NCBI RefSeq assembly: GCF_023278565.1
Contig: NC_064676.1
Span: forward strand, 5,890,001 to 5,954,000
Length of the DNA: 64,000 bases
Source: Colletotrichum lupini
Lineage: Eukaryota > Ascomycota > Sordariomycetes > Glomerellales > Glomerellaceae
Direction of reading: 5' to 3'
The position numbers and the translations under genes were made by a program. The notes beneath the pieces are model-generated. The model had not been told where the DNA came from. It worked only from the letters and a program-made list of their open reading frames with translations, and made no database searches. This document shows positions 21,237 through 34,251 of this stretch, piece after piece (position 1 is the stretch's first letter; each line of letters starts with the position of its first letter).

Positions 21237-24200
21237 ATGATGCCCCGCCGACGGAGCCGTTATGTGATTCTTGTCGCTGTTGTGATGGTCTTTATGCTGT
21301 ATCAGGTCTTCAAAAATCCTGAATGGGATTCCACAGGTCAATCCAGCAGCATCAAGCCCAGCGAACCCGAAAAGGGCCAAAACGTCCATAAGGATTCCTC
21401 GAAGCCACCCCCGGCCAACGATCCCGCTTCCAACAAGCACCTCAACAACCAGCCGCCCCCCGATAGCGAACATCCCCACGACCAAGAGGAAGACGAGCCT
21501 GAGCAGAACCCTCAGAAGCAGACGGCCAAGCCCACTGTCAAGATTCCTCAGCTCAAGACGGAGAAGGCCAAGGCGCCCACCAACACTCTCTCTGGCCCTA
21601 CCCTTTCCATCCACGCCTACAATGACGAGGTAGAGGCCACCAAGTCGCCCGAGGTCACCAAGGCGCCCACAAAGCCTCTAGAGTTGGAAGAGGACCTCCA
21701 TGCCAAGAAGCCTCCCGGCCGACCCAACTTTGATATCGCCGAGAGCCTGTCGACCTCGACATCACAGATCCACTGGCACAAGGTCTCCGAGCACTTCCCC
21801 GTTCCAACGGACGAGATTATTCCCCTCCCCACCGGCAAGCCCAAAGACATTCCCAAGATCCAATACGACTTCAAGCCGGAGTCCGAGGCTACCAAGGACA
21901 AGCGCGAAAGGCGCCTAGCCCTGATCAAGGCTGAAATGCTACGGTCCTGGGGCGGATACCGCAAGTACGCTTGGATGCACGACGAACTTTCGCCTGTCAG
22001 CGGTCGTAACCGCGACCCCTTTTGTGGCTGGGCCGCTACTCTCGTAGACGGTCTTGATACGCTCTGGATCATGGGCATGAAGGAAGAGTTTGCCGAGGCC
22101 GTCAAGGCCGTCAAGGAGATCGACTTCACCTACAGCCCGACACGCCGTGACATCCCGGTCTTCGAGACCACTATCAGATACTTGGGCGGCCTCCTCGCTG
22201 CTTACGATGTGAGCGGCGGTAAAGAGGGCGGCTACACTGTCCTGCTGGACAAGGCCGTTGAACTCGCCGAAATCTTGATGGGCATTTTCGACACCCCCAA
22301 TCGCATGCCTATCTTGTACTACAACTGGATGCCCGAGTATGCTTCCCAGCCACACCGAGCTACGACCGTTGGCGTGGCCGAACTGGGTTCGCTAAGCATG
22401 GAGTTCACACGCCTTGCCCAGTTGACCGGTAAAGACAAGTACTACGATGCCATCGCTAGAATTACCGACGCTTTCGAGGACCTCCAGAACCGTGGCACTA
22501 CTATTGATGGCATCTTCCCTGAACAGCTGGACGCCTCTGGCTGCAACAGGACCGCCGAAGCCATTATTTACCAAGAGGAACAAGCTGCGGCTGCTAGTGC
22601 GAGTGCGGCCGCTGCTCGGTTGAGCGAGCCCCAGGGCCACGAGCCTGCGGCTGCTGAGGCCAAGCGCGACGAAACTGGTCCGATTTTGCCGCAGGAAACT
22701 GCTGTGGCCAAGGGCAACGGCAGTGAGCCGGAAAGCAACCCACTCGCGAGGCGGGCTGTTGGTGTCGACAAGAATGGCGAGTCTGTGGTTGAGAATGCAA
22801 ACATCGATAACAAGCAGGCTTTCCCGGCACCCAAGGTCAACGAACAGCCCTTGTACCCCGGTAACAGTGGTCGGAGGCCATCTACTCCTACGACACCTGA
22901 CAAATCTTCATGGGAATGCATCAAGCAAGGGCTTGCCCCTGGTGGTTGGGGATACCAGCAGTATAGCATGGGTGGTAGCCAAGATTCCACCTACGAGTAT
23001 TTCCCCAAGGTTAGTTCACCTTGAGGAGTTGTACTGAAAAAGAAACTAACTCGCGTAGGAATATCTCGTCCTTGGCGGTCTGGAGCAAAAGTACAAGACG
23101 ATGCACATCAAGACGGTCGAGGCTGTGAAGAAGTGGCTTCTCTACAGGCCTATGGTTCCCAAAGAAAGGGATATCCTCTTCTCGGCAAAGGTTTCGACAT
23201 CTGGCGACCCCGAAAACGATCTGCGAACTGAGTATGAAGTTACTCACCTCACCTGCTTCATTGGTGGCATGTTTGGTCTGGGAGGCAAGATTTTTGACAG
23301 ACCCGATGATATTGAGATCGCCAAGAAGCTCACTGACGGATGCGTCTGGGCGTACGAGACTATGCCCTCCGGTATCATGCCTGAAGGAGCCTCTGTCGTG
23401 CCCTGCGCGTCTACCAAGAGCTGCCCGTGGAACGAGACTCTTTGGTGGGAGCACCTCGACCCGTCAGCTGACTGGCGTGAGGCACAGGTCAAGGCGTGGG
23501 AGGATAGGCAACGTGAGAAGAAGCAGCAAAAGCAGCAGGACGCCCTCCGTAAGCAAACCACTGAACGAGGCAACAAGCCTGTTGAGAAGTCAACCGAAGA
23601 GACAGTCCAGTCCGAGTCACCCGTCGAAAAGAAGGACCCCCTCGACGATATTCACGTTCCCAAGGATGAGCCGAAGAAGCTGGGCTCAGCTGAGAAAACC
23701 GAGTACCCGGCGCCTGAGCCTGGCCTGAACAAGTCCCCTTCCAACGTTGATGAGCACCTTTTGAAGAAGAGAGATCCTGCTCCGCCAGTGTCTCAAGACC
23801 CTCGTAAGGGCACTGCTCAGGAGGCCGCCAGCAACACTCTAAAGGACAAGCTCGACCTGAACAACCCTGGAAGTGCCACCGACGATATCACCGGCAGTGT
23901 CCCCAACGATGCACCCGTCAGCGGTGGCATCGTGGGCAAGATCGCGTTCGAGGAGGAGGGAGAGGTTCCCGATCCGAAGCCGCTCTCGCATGAGGAGTGG
24001 GTCAAAGACAAGTTAGAGCTCGAGAAGATCCCGCCTGGCTTCGTCAACATCAACGCCAGGCGCTACATTCTTCGGTAAGCTATCACTGATCCTCGTTCAA
24101 GATTTGAGCATGGCTAACACTCCTACAGTCCAGAGGCTATCGAGTCCGTGTGGTACATGTATCGCATCACTGGAGACCCTGTATGGCAAGAGAAGGGATG

Positions 24201-24423
24201 GAAAATGTGGGAGGCCATCATCAAGGCGACTCGTACCGAGCACGGCAACAGCGCCATCGACGACGTCCTGTCTGAAGATCCTCAACCTGTAGACGAGATG
24301 GAGAGCTTCTGGATCGCCGAGACGCTGAAGTACTTTTACCTCTTGTTCTCAACTCCCGATGTCGTCAGCTTAGACGACTGGGTCCTCAACACCGAGGCGC
24401 ATCCGTTCAAGCGTCCTGTTTGA
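21237..24423 (+). CDS. GH47 alpha-1,2-mannosidase, type II membrane protein
   Basis: This gene encodes a class I (family GH47) alpha-1,2-mannosidase-like protein that would trim mannose from N-glycans, or help select misfolded glycoproteins, in the ER or Golgi. Exons 21237-23009, 23059-24074 and 24129-24423 give 1027 residues, much longer than typical members. A short basic N-terminus and one membrane span (about residues 9-24) are followed by a Pro/Lys/Glu-rich stalk to about residue 220. Catalytic-domain signatures are [36 protein letters not shown] (from 309), the C-terminal [16 protein letters not shown], and the TLKYFYLLF...NTEAHPF end. Two low-complexity inserts interrupt the domain (about 440-560 and 750-900). 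Whether it is active or lectin-like was not resolved. Confidence 0.9.
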
Positions 24424-25454
24424 GGCGGGATGAAGGTGTGAATTCGAGTGTGTGTGTACGAGGGCAAGGTGCAGAGAGCATGACTTTTTGGCATAAGATA
24501 TCACGGGTGGTGGCTACCATGGCGTTGCGGCGTGCTTGTGTTGATTTGCGTTGCACGATTTGCTGGGGCTAAGGATTGTTCATTGTATAAAGTTAAAAAA
24601 AGGTCTGCTAGCCGAATGCTAGTCTGCAGCATAATGATGAGCGATGAGAGTGGCCAAGCCTGCCTTGCTCTATCTACCTAAACTTACCCTCTGATGAAGA
24701 AAAAAATCGTTGACGCTACTCAACGAGATTGTATTTCCCACTACACAGCCCCTCCCTCCTATCCTCGTCACAGGGTCTCTCAAACACGATGCAAGGGCCA
24801 CATGAGTCAGTTGCCATGTCACTTCATTCTCTTGGACGTAAGTAGTACGCTTTGTGGTTTGTTTGTCATGTTCAATTTCATTTCCATTTCGTCTTATCTG
24901 TGTCGTCTCTTCGAGGACGCCTTTGCTCATCGTCATCTACAGCGGATGACATACTCCTACACATTTCCCATTTCCCATGCGTCCGACTTCGTTTCCCCCA
25001 TTTTCCTCCTTTCGTATTGCTCGGTGTTGTTTCATCTCCATTGCGAGCATGCTGCGTCATCCACTGCTCTTAGAGAAGAGAAGGAGCTCATCTATATTCG
25101 TCTTTGCTCGCGTGAGCAAACCAACATTTAAAATGACGAGGGGTTCTTTGTGGCAAGACTTCGAAATGTCTTGCCGCCCCATGCCGGCCCAGGATGAAAG
25201 CCAGAAAGAGAGGAAAATCAAAAACGCAAAACTCGATATACAACGCCGATGTCCCAGATGCTGATGGTTTTTTTGTGCTGGACGATGAATGTGCTGATGG
25301 CGGCAGGGGTTCAAATGATGTCCCCTCCTCGAGAAGCCCTCCATGTACAAGTTTTCCCCTTCGACTCTTGCTTGGGACTCTGTTGTTCGTCTTCTTCACA
25401 CATGTATCGTCGTCAAATCTTTCGTCTCATTCAATCTTCTCCGTCGTCGGCCCC
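24424..25454. other. convergent intergenic region
   Basis: This is the shared 3' flank of the GH47 gene (plus) and the Fig1 gene (minus). Only short frames without recognisable content are present. It should hold both polyadenylation regions; no specific signal was assigned. Confidence 0.4.
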
Positions 25455-26435
25455 TTAGTCAACCATCTGGCTCAGAACGCGAATGCTGAGAATCATGACC
25501 AACAAGCCGATGGTGACGATGATGAGCAAGGTGAAGCTGAACCAACCGAGGACCATGGCGGAAGTACCGACACCAGAGCGGACAGCGCCGTTACCGAAGT
25601 CTTGGGCGATGATCGACGCGGCGACGGATGCGGTGTGCTGCCATAGCACAGAAACCAGCACGAAGATGGAGGCGATGAAGATGATGGCCAGCGAAATCTG
25701 GGAAACGGGACGCGAGGGGAAGGGCTTGACTTCGCGGTCGGAACCCTCGGAGTCCTCCTCCTCGTGCCAACCCGGGAAGGTGGCGAGCAGAAGGAAGCAG
25801 ACGAAGGCGAAGATGATGGCAATGATGCTGAGAAACTATCAGTATCTACTCTGTGCTGAAAGGTCGGGTGGGTCAACTCACATGAGATAGGGGAAGACAA
25901 TCATATCCTTGAACTGAGCGGCAAGCCAAATCAGGTTCAGAGGGTCCTGATCGACCGACACCTCGTTGGCGAGAGCGGTGGCATTGTTGCTGCAAAGCCA
26001 ACTGCCTCCATCCGGGCTGATGCAGATACCAAAGTATCCAACGCGGCAGGCAAGGCGGGCGTCACCAGCAATGTTCTCAATAGCGGTGTGGACGTTGTAA
26101 TCAACTTGGGCTGTAGAAGGAACTGCCGTGTAATGGTCATAGTACAGCGACAAGAGGAAGATGTCGGGGATCAGAGGTGATGATGACGAGCAGCCTGCCA
26201 AAAGTAGAGCTACGAAGGACGTTAGGATGTGGTTCATGAGTTCGTATGGCAGGTCTGAGAAACTCACATAAAAGGATGATGGCGACTGCAATCAAGATCA
26301 TCAAGACATGGTGGTATCCTAGGAATGGCACGAACCCTGTGATGGCGCAATGTTAGCCGGGGCTCTGGTCTTTGAGCTTTGCAGGGAGATAAGCTGGGAT
26401 AACTCACGATACCAGCCTACTTGGAATTTCGGCAT
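25455..26435 (-). CDS. FIG1: Fig1-family Ca2+ regulator and membrane fusion protein
   Basis: This gene encodes a 265-residue four-span membrane protein of the Fig1 family, which supports low-affinity Ca2+ entry and membrane fusion during mating and hyphal growth. Exons on the minus strand are 26435-26408, 26336-26268, 26209-25882 and 25827-25455; all junctions keep frame. The first span follows MPKFQVGWYR. The extracellular loop carries the claudin-like family motif CRVGYFGICISPDGGSW, then WLCSNN. Spans two to four follow, the last at LGWFSFTLLIIVTIGLLVMI. The sequence ends LSQMVD, with only a short cytosolic tail. It is intact and of normal length. Confidence 0.88.
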
Positions 26436-29400
26436 TTTGACTGTGTAATACTACTCCAGTCCTCGAGAGGAATGGCTCTCTTGTTGGTGACCCACGCCGT
26501 CCTCCGTTGTAGCGGAGCGACGGAGGGGTTCTAGTCCTGGCACCTCAGCGCTGGCACGCTTGGTGTCTTTCCCTATCGTCGGCGGGAGGTGATCGCGCGA
26601 GCGGGGAGGGAATGCGGAGCGAGGGAAACTCGTGGGTCGATGGAATGTAGACGATAAGGTTGCTTGGTTCTGGTTGAAGAATCGTGGGTAGTGGGTTGCT
26701 GGAGAACACCGCGAGGAATGCGGGACGGTGTCGGAACCTGCGATTAGAGTGAAGCCTTTCCGATTACTGTCAGACGCAAAAACAGACTTCCACTTTTGAT
26801 ACTTCTTGAGTTGAATGCAAAAGTGAGAGAGTGTGTAAAGGTGTCAAAGTGAAAGTGCGGGTCGAGTCTTCGAAGGGTGGGAAAAGAAGTGGTTTGATGC
26901 AGATGCAGGTGCGGATATTGAGATGGCTGGGAGAGGAGAGAAGGAGGGTTGGAAGGGTGAACTTAGTTTTGTCTCTCTGCCTGACGATGATCCAGAAGCA
27001 GAATTGAAAGCGGGAAGCCCGCAGGTTCGGGGCGAGCGGGAGAGGTTTGTACGTCTGCAGAATGAAATATTCAGATGGCTGGGAGGGAAGAAAAAGGTCG
27101 ATGGATGTATGGATGGATGTTCTGGAGACTGGAGAAGAGGAGCAGTGACAAGTTTGGGAAAAAGAGACGTCGACGAGGATGCGCAATTGGTCCTGCCATC
27201 CACTTTTTGGTCAAAAAGGCTGTGCGGCGGTTGCGATGCTTGGTGTCTAGGTCACTGGGAAGAGCATCCGTACGTTAGGAAGCTACGTAGCTACGCCAAC
27301 CTCCTCTATTTACTCTTGGTACTGCGGCCGTTGTCCGGGCGATTCGCAGCGTCGCAGCGGTTCCTGGGCGAGCAGGGCGGAAGAGTGGGGCCACACCTTT
27401 AAGAGGTCCGGTACGTACCCGCTAGAGTTGTCTGGGGGAGGCCCCTTCGCTGCGTATTCTGTGGCTTTTAGTGGCTTTAGTGGGAAAAGAACGGGTCCCA
27501 CCAGCGCGGGAAACAGGCCTGAGAGGTTCGAAAAAAAGCCCGGTGGCTGGGTGACGTCTTTTCAGGGGTCCCCCGTCCCGTGTCCCCCGTCAAATCTAAG
27601 GCCGCATCTTTAGCCCAAACCTCTGCGCGTGTCTGTCTACCTTAGCCTCGTCAGGTCCTACCAATTCTCAGCTTCTCTTTTACCTTATCCAGTTATGATC
27701 TTAGCTGCTGAGCTGAGCTCCAAGCAGAGCAACACGCATACTCCAAAAGTCCAGAGCTCTCTTCAAAGACCCCTTGTCGAAACTTCCTTAAGTGGGCTGT
27801 TCTAACGCTCGCGCTTCCTCTTGTATCTCGCGGCTTTCCCTGTTTGTCCTTCGCTTGCCTCAAGCTTGCCCCTCGCCATACCCAATCCAACAGGCACACG
27901 ACTCGACTCGAGACGGCAGCTCGGCGGTTCCTGCATTGGAGATGAGACCCGAAGCCGGGGTCCGGCACATCGCGTTGGTTCCTTGATTTTGTCCATTCGC
28001 TCGTGTCGAGTCTTGGTGATGCGTTGTTACGGCGCACCAAAACTCCGTACGAAGTACGGCTTCTAGCCCTTTGCCCCAGTTGGCATGGCGACAGCATGAG
28101 AAACACAAAGTCCCGAATGACAGCCAAGAATCATCCTCGGGTTCTTTACGGATGCAATCACTCGGCGCCCTGCCACATTCCTACACCGGTCAGCTCGCCT
28201 GCTCTCTTACACAACAGCTGAGGCTATTCGAAGTCGAACTCCCCTGCTCTGCGGATACATCTACTGCAGGAACCCCAGGCGTCTCCGTGTTTCCCATCGA
28301 GACCCATCGACTTCTCACCCCCACCATGCAAAGTCCCATCTTCTTCGCCTCTGCAGCGGTAAGCTACACCAACACACCGCTCGATTTGGCGGTCAATCTC
28401 ACTCTTCAGCTCGAAATCGTCAGCCTATGAATGACCATCCTCTTGTGGCTACAAGACTGTCGTTTAGACACCTGTCACGGCTGTCGAGTGTCAGCCATTC
28501 CTCCTGTCTCTGTCTCTCTCACGGGTCCGCATTGACCGTCTTCGCCGCCGGATGTTAGCGCCGTCTGCCTGCGGTGCCCGAGTTGCCGGAAATGCGCAGA
28601 TCACGGGAGTCTATGTGTTTGCCTTCGCCCAGCGCAGCGACTATCAACACTGCCATCCTTGGGGAGAACTTTCTTCGACGGCGTTGGAAAACTGTCATCA
28701 TCTGGATCTGTTCGCGAAGGAACACGCCTGGCAAGCCATTGACGCAATCTATATGCGATTTCGCCTGCCTCGTCGAGCCAGTCACCGATTACACGGACTG
28801 AACGCCAGACGGTTGTTCTCAGAGAAGGAATCACATCCTCTTAAGAATTGCCAGCGAATAACCCGTGATGACTCACTGACAACATGGTCAAGCCTCGCAG
28901 TACTCCGTAATCCCTTGATGATGACAGGTATCTCAGCCACACGAGAAGTCCTGAAATGGTCGCTTTACTCGGGAACCGCAGAAGCCGGCCTCCGGCCTCG
29001 TCGACCCTGAATAATATGTGGCTGGTAAACAGAGGTCATTGCGCCATGGCCAAGACTCAGGTGCATCCATTGCTTGAGTCGGTGCCCTGTTATCCGAAAG
29101 ACCACAACGTTGATGGGTTCCCCAATGATCTTGACATCCAACATGAAAGAATTTCCTAGTTCATGTGAGAATCGCAAGACGCTCATGGATATCCATAAAC
29201 TACACAGCAGCGATTTCCAATCATGTATGGATACGTGCATATACCAGATTAGGTATCCATCATGGTGTCGCCAAATATGCCTCTACCATGTAGAAACTCC
29301 GTATCCGTGTAATTGCATGTGTCCCACCACTTGCTGGCCTCCCTCAGCTCCACGTCATTGTTCAGACCACAGTCGCAAAGTGAAGGTTCAAGAATGACAC

Positions 29401-29437
29401 TTGGTGCGCAAACAGCCGCAACAAAGACTGGCCCGAC
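26436..29437. other. 3-kb divergent intergenic region
   Basis: It lies between the Fig1 gene (minus) and the Tip20-like gene (plus). The side next to Fig1 is CT-rich on the minus strand, as for a leader. The TACTCCGTA-type 9-mer occurs at 28901-28909, with shorter versions at 28042-28050 and 29296-29303. Frames of up to 152 codons are present, but none has recognisable features. Confidence 0.4.
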
Positions 29438-31911
29438 ATGAGCACGACGTTTGGAGACCGCGCTCAGGCGGGCGCTCTGGATATCCGCGTCGAAGATTTC
29501 CTCGACGACAAGCTTCAGTCCACCACTGATCTCGAGAACCTCGACTCCCTCATCGCCAACGTGGAGGTCCAGCGCAGCCAGCTCCAGACCCAGCTCGACA
29601 ACGCCATCAAACAGCTCGACGAAGCTCGCCAGACAGCCGGCGATCGCCAATCCTCCCTCGCGCAGCGTATCCAAGACTTCCAGGAGCTCCAGCACAGCAT
29701 CGATGTCCGAGTCAAGATAGCGGCCGCATCCGACGCCCCGAACCAGGCCATCGCAAGGCTGCAACAACCTATGAAGAAGCTGCAGACAATCGAACTTGCC
29801 CAGAAATACCTGACGCTGCTACAAGACGTCGAAAACCTGCGGACCGAAGCTCGCTCGCACCTCCCCGACAGCCCAAAGGCCGCTTTGGAGCCGTACTCGA
29901 AGCTCAAGCAATTGTCGAGGCGCCTGGAGGAACTCTCAGGGCCGGCTGATGATGCGGCAGTACATCTCGTCAATCACGTGCGGAGTGTTGCCGATGCGCT
30001 GTGGGACGAGATGAAGAAGACAATGTCCAGCGAGCTGGAGACTGTTCTCAGCAAGAGGTCATGGCCCATGGTGGAACCTAGCTCTGAAATGGACGACGAG
30101 TGGCTCGCCTGCTTTGAAAAGTTGCTGGACCTTCAGATTCCCGAGGTCATCCTGAGCAAGTCCACCGTCAGCCTTCTCTCGTTCGATGTCATGTCACGAA
30201 TCTTCATCTCTGAGTTCCGCTTCCACTTTCTCAGCGACAAGCCGACGAGCAAACCCGATGCCATTGGATCGCACTGCTTCCCCTGGTTCTTGGCAACCAT
30301 TGAAAAATGGGAAGACTTCTATAGAGACAACTTGGGTTACCTGCTGGCTGCCAAGTTCCGCGATACCTCCGCGGGTAACAGTCTAGTATACGTTGATCCG
30401 GTCTGTGCTTTCATCACCAGCATGCTGCCCGTCATGAGAGAGAAGGTCCAGAATGTGGTTGCCGAAACGGCCAAGAACCCTGCCTTCTTGAGCAGCTTCA
30501 TGGGGCAGTTGATGACATTCGACGAGAGTATTCGGACAAAGTTCAACTATGACGGCGGGGATCCAGACCAAGGTTGGCCCGGCCTGGCTACTGAGGTCTT
30601 GGAGCAGTGGTTCGAGCCTTGGTTCCAGGCAGAAAAGGAGTTTGCTCTCGAGCGCTTTCAAGCTATCATGGATAGCTCCGATGCACGAATTATCGACTAC
30701 GATTACGCTATAACGGGAAAGACAAAGCCGACTTTCGGCGCAGTGCGCGTCACTGACTTGTTGAGGTCTATTACAACCCAATATGAGAGAGTACGCGCCT
30801 TCAAGCACAAGATTCGGTTCTTGATTGGAATTCAACTCGATATTCTCGACGAGTTCCATGACCGTCTGCGTGGCTCTCTCGAGGCCTATCAAGCTCTCAC
30901 ATCGACAGTCGGCAGGACTTTGCACGGTGTCACGAAAGAACAGCTTGCGGCTCTCGAAGGCACCGGTAGTTTCGAGTCTCTGTGCAAGGTTTACGGCAGT
31001 GCAGACCACATTGTCAACACGCTCAAGGACTGGGGTAACGAGGAATTCTTTGTCACGTTATGGGATCAATTGCAGGGTCGCGCGACCAAGGAAGGCGAGA
31101 CGTCGAGGATGTCTGGCGAGATGAGTTACGAAGAGGTCAAGGATCGCACCTCTGCTGCCGTCGGCTCCGAGGCTAATGACGGCGTCCTCTTTGATGAGAC
31201 AATCGCTGCGTACAGCCTTAGACGCAAGACGGCGCAGGAGTTTTTGGTGAGCGCGCTTGCAGACTCTCATCACAAAGCCTTTAGAGCATATGCGACACGG
31301 ACACACTGGACAACCATTAGTGACAGTGGTTCCGAGAGTGAGTTGTCTCATCTTAAAAGCATTACCGTGCATGATACTAACCATTTACCAGTCGATCCGT
31401 CGCAATTGGCTGTTACACCAGAGCTCGACGAGCCCTTGAGAGTACGTCTCCCCACAGCCCAACTCCCAACGTCCCTCCTAACCTTGACCAGATCCTCAAG
31501 CGCAACTTTGATTTCCTACTCAAGGCTATTGGCACGGCAGCGTTCCGACGCACATGGCGCTCCGCACTGGACAAACTCCAAGACCTGCTTTGGGGCGAGG
31601 TCTTGATGAGGCAGAGCTTCACCGCGTTTGGTGCGGCCCAGTTCACGCGTGACGTCAATGCCATCTCCTCCCTTGTGGAGAGATATATCCAGAATGGTGT
31701 AGGATCATTGGGTAGTCTGTTTGACGCGCTGAAATTGCTCAACCTCCCGAACGAACCCCAGGAGGGCACTTTGTCGCTCAAGGACGCTACGGATCGGGTG
31801 TTTACCGATAACACGGAGGCCAAGAAGTTGTTGGAAGAGCTGGACATTGACACGCTCACGCCCGCGAATGCTAGGCATATTTTGCAGCGCAGGGTGGAAA
31901 ACAAGGAATAG
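29438..31911 (+). CDS. TIP20: RINT-1/Tip20-family vesicle tethering protein
   Basis: This gene encodes a 789-residue RINT-1/TIP20-domain protein, a subunit of the Dsl1 tethering complex that receives COPI vesicles at the ER from the Golgi. Exons are 29438-31337, 31392-31441 and 31492-31911; both short introns (54 and 50 bp) are needed to keep the C-terminal part in frame. The N-terminal 130 residues form coiled coil (ENLDSLIANVEVQRSQLQTQL and on). The family region includes HCFPWFLATIEKWEDFY, a typical RINT-1 stretch, and continues to the RQSFTAFGAAQFTRDV helix before the C-terminal end. The length fits the family. The yeast symbol is given by homology. Confidence 0.85.
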
Positions 31912-32163
31912 TCTGAAATTTCCTTGCAGCAGGCAGACTCAGATCTACACAGACAAAAATGATGCTAGGCACTGATATATTACAGATGCCATACCGTCGC
32001 AAGTTGTTATGCTAGATCCTTGACAATTCATGACCCTGATTGATTCTATTTTGCCAAAACCCCAGCGTGTGCATATTCTAGTAAATGAATCTCAAGATAG
32101 ATGACCCTATTTCACCCATTCCGTCTCCCACCTTTTTTTGTTTCATTCCAAATAGAGAGATGC

Positions 32164-33309
32164 TCAGCTAATAGCACGCATGGTCAACTCGACCGTGGCA
32201 AACGTGCCAGCACTGACAGGCATAGCCCTCAACAGCGTCGGCACAATACCCCTCCAGAACCCGCGAAGCCCCTCGCCGCGGTACGTCTGCGCGAAGCAGT
32301 CCCGCATCGACCTGTACCGCTGCTCCTTGCCGAACCCGTCCGTCTGCATCTTGCTCTTGATCACGTCGAAGGGATAACTGCTCAGCCAGAGCGCCTCACC
32401 GGCAAGACCGCCGTAGAAAGCAATCTTGTACGGCGCAATGTCCTTGCGGTCCATGTTGTTGCGCCGCGCGTCGGCGTTCATCATCCACTCGAACGCCAGG
32501 AACCACACGCCGTAGGCCTGCGCCTCGCGGAGGATCGTGACGGCTTCGCCGCGGTAGAGGCCGTTGTTCAACACACCGCCGTGGGAGGCGAGTTTGCGGA
32601 CGCAGTCCAGGGGGCCAGAGTAGAGCCGGGCGGCGCCGTGGGGTTGGGTTTGCAGCCTGATGCGGACGTGCTCGATGGGACCTGAGATCACCGAGTTTGC
32701 GACGCCGGCGAAGGCGCCCGAGGCGTAGTACTGGGCGTAGGAGAGGGGACCCGTGGAGCCGTTGCGGGACTCGAAGAAGCGGCGGGCCTGGTGGAAGCCT
32801 GCGAACTGGATGGAGACGCAGGCGCCGATGCCGAGGAGCGGGGTGAGGGTTCCCTTGTAGAAGGCGAGGGCGCCTTCGTTTTTGTAGATTTGGGTTGCGG
32901 CGTTGAGGGCCGTTGTCGGGGTTGTTGAGGTTTGGAGGCGGACTTTTACGATGTCGAAGGGTTGGCCTGCGGGGTGTTAGCTTTTTTCTCAATTGATTTC
33001 ACGTTTCTGGAACTCTGATCGTTTCCAGAGCTTCATGAAAGTTCTATGAAGGCGAAGTGAGTGAGAATGAGGTGGTGAATGCTTGAGGTCGCCATTGTGC
33101 GAGGTTCGGCTGTGATTCCGAAGTCGGCTCCAAAAAAAAGGCATCTCAAGCTCATCTCATCGCCAACCCTCTCCCTCTAGTTGTTCCGCGCAATTGAAAA
33201 ACGTACCGAGCAAGACCTGGGCAACACCGCCCGCGGCGCCAGAAAAGAGGTCCTTGGCCGTCTGGAGAGCACCGCCCACAACCTCGGGCTCAACCGCCGC
33301 GTCCGCCAT
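32164..33309 (-). CDS. mitochondrial carrier, Ymc1-like
   Basis: This gene encodes a 301-residue mitochondrial carrier family (SLC25) protein of the inner membrane. Exons on the minus strand are 33309-33207 and 32966-32164, with an unusually long 240-bp intron. Three homologous repeats are visible through their Px[DE]xx[KR] signatures: QPFDIVKVRLQ, GPIEHVRIRLQ (a degenerate second) and YPFDVIKSKMQ. The phrase FYKGTLTPLLGIG is typical of Ymc1/Ymc2 and related carnitine/amino-acid-type carriers, so an organic or amino acid is the likely substrate. The true ATG is at 33309; an in-frame ATG at 33354 would add 15 residues. The gene is convergent with the Tip20-like gene, 252 bp away. Confidence 0.9.
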
Positions 33310-34251
33310 CGTGTCTAGCCTTTTCGTTTGTTCGGTCTGTTTGCCGAGCTTCACTCTCTATGCCTGTGCCCCGCTACCGTTGATCGGTGCGCGCCCTGAA
33401 AAGGTCCGTTGGGGAAACTCCGACTGTCAACGATAGTGAATCTCACAGCTCGAGATTGAGTCGACCGACTAGAGGGCGTACCGAAGACAATTGGTCTCGG
33501 GGAATGCGTAGGAGGTGAAGTTCGTCGGTGAGGGTTGAGAGGGAAATCGGCGACCACTTGTCCCGGTTTAAGCTCAATGAGACTATTTATCAAGCCACCC
33601 CCCAGACACAGATAAGGCGAGCTGTCTGTGGGGACATGCAGGGCGGTCATGGCGTGCTGTTGCTAAGCTGTTTACGGCGGTGGTGAGGGTTCACCTTGAT
33701 GAGTAAGCTGGTTAAGCGCGACAGCGCGGTTATGAGGTCGGCGAGGCCTTCCGCCATCCTCCAAAGCCTGCGTGATCTTTGTGAGATCAGCTCCGTTGTC
33801 GAGATGTAAATTGGTTCGCCAATTCCTCATGTGCTGTTTAATGTTCTAAGTTAGTCCATGCTAGGGGCTAGTGTCGAGTGTCAGTACTGAAGCATGCCTT
33901 AAACTCGTACTCAACTCCTACCATGCGTGGGAGTCCTGCATTCGTCTTCGTCTGTCATTTGTTGCCAAATTTTGGAATACCGTTATAATGAATGCCAAAT
34001 AGTTGGCTGGCGATTGCTGTAATAAGGGAAAGTAGTCAGCGGTGACAGCTACCTGGCCCAAGGTTGAGCTGGCTCAGGTGAGGTAGCTACCCCACCAAAC
34101 ATGTACCTTGACCCCTCACCTCGGTGAACAGGCCACCGTAGATTGGGCAGTACCGTCACTGCAGCTCCCCCTCCACACCGTTACGAAAAATCGCGAGTTC
34201 CTACCAACATCGGAGAGATGCGCTGAAGGCAAACATCAGCTCAATTTCACA
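33310..34251. other. divergent intergenic region
   Basis: This is the shared promoter region of the mitochondrial carrier (minus) and prefoldin (plus) genes. No conserved ORF, RNA gene or repeat was seen. Confidence 0.4.

Noticed and set aside
29249..29767. 172-codon minus-strand frame at the start of the Tip20-like gene
   Set aside because: It is the antisense shadow of a clearly coding region.
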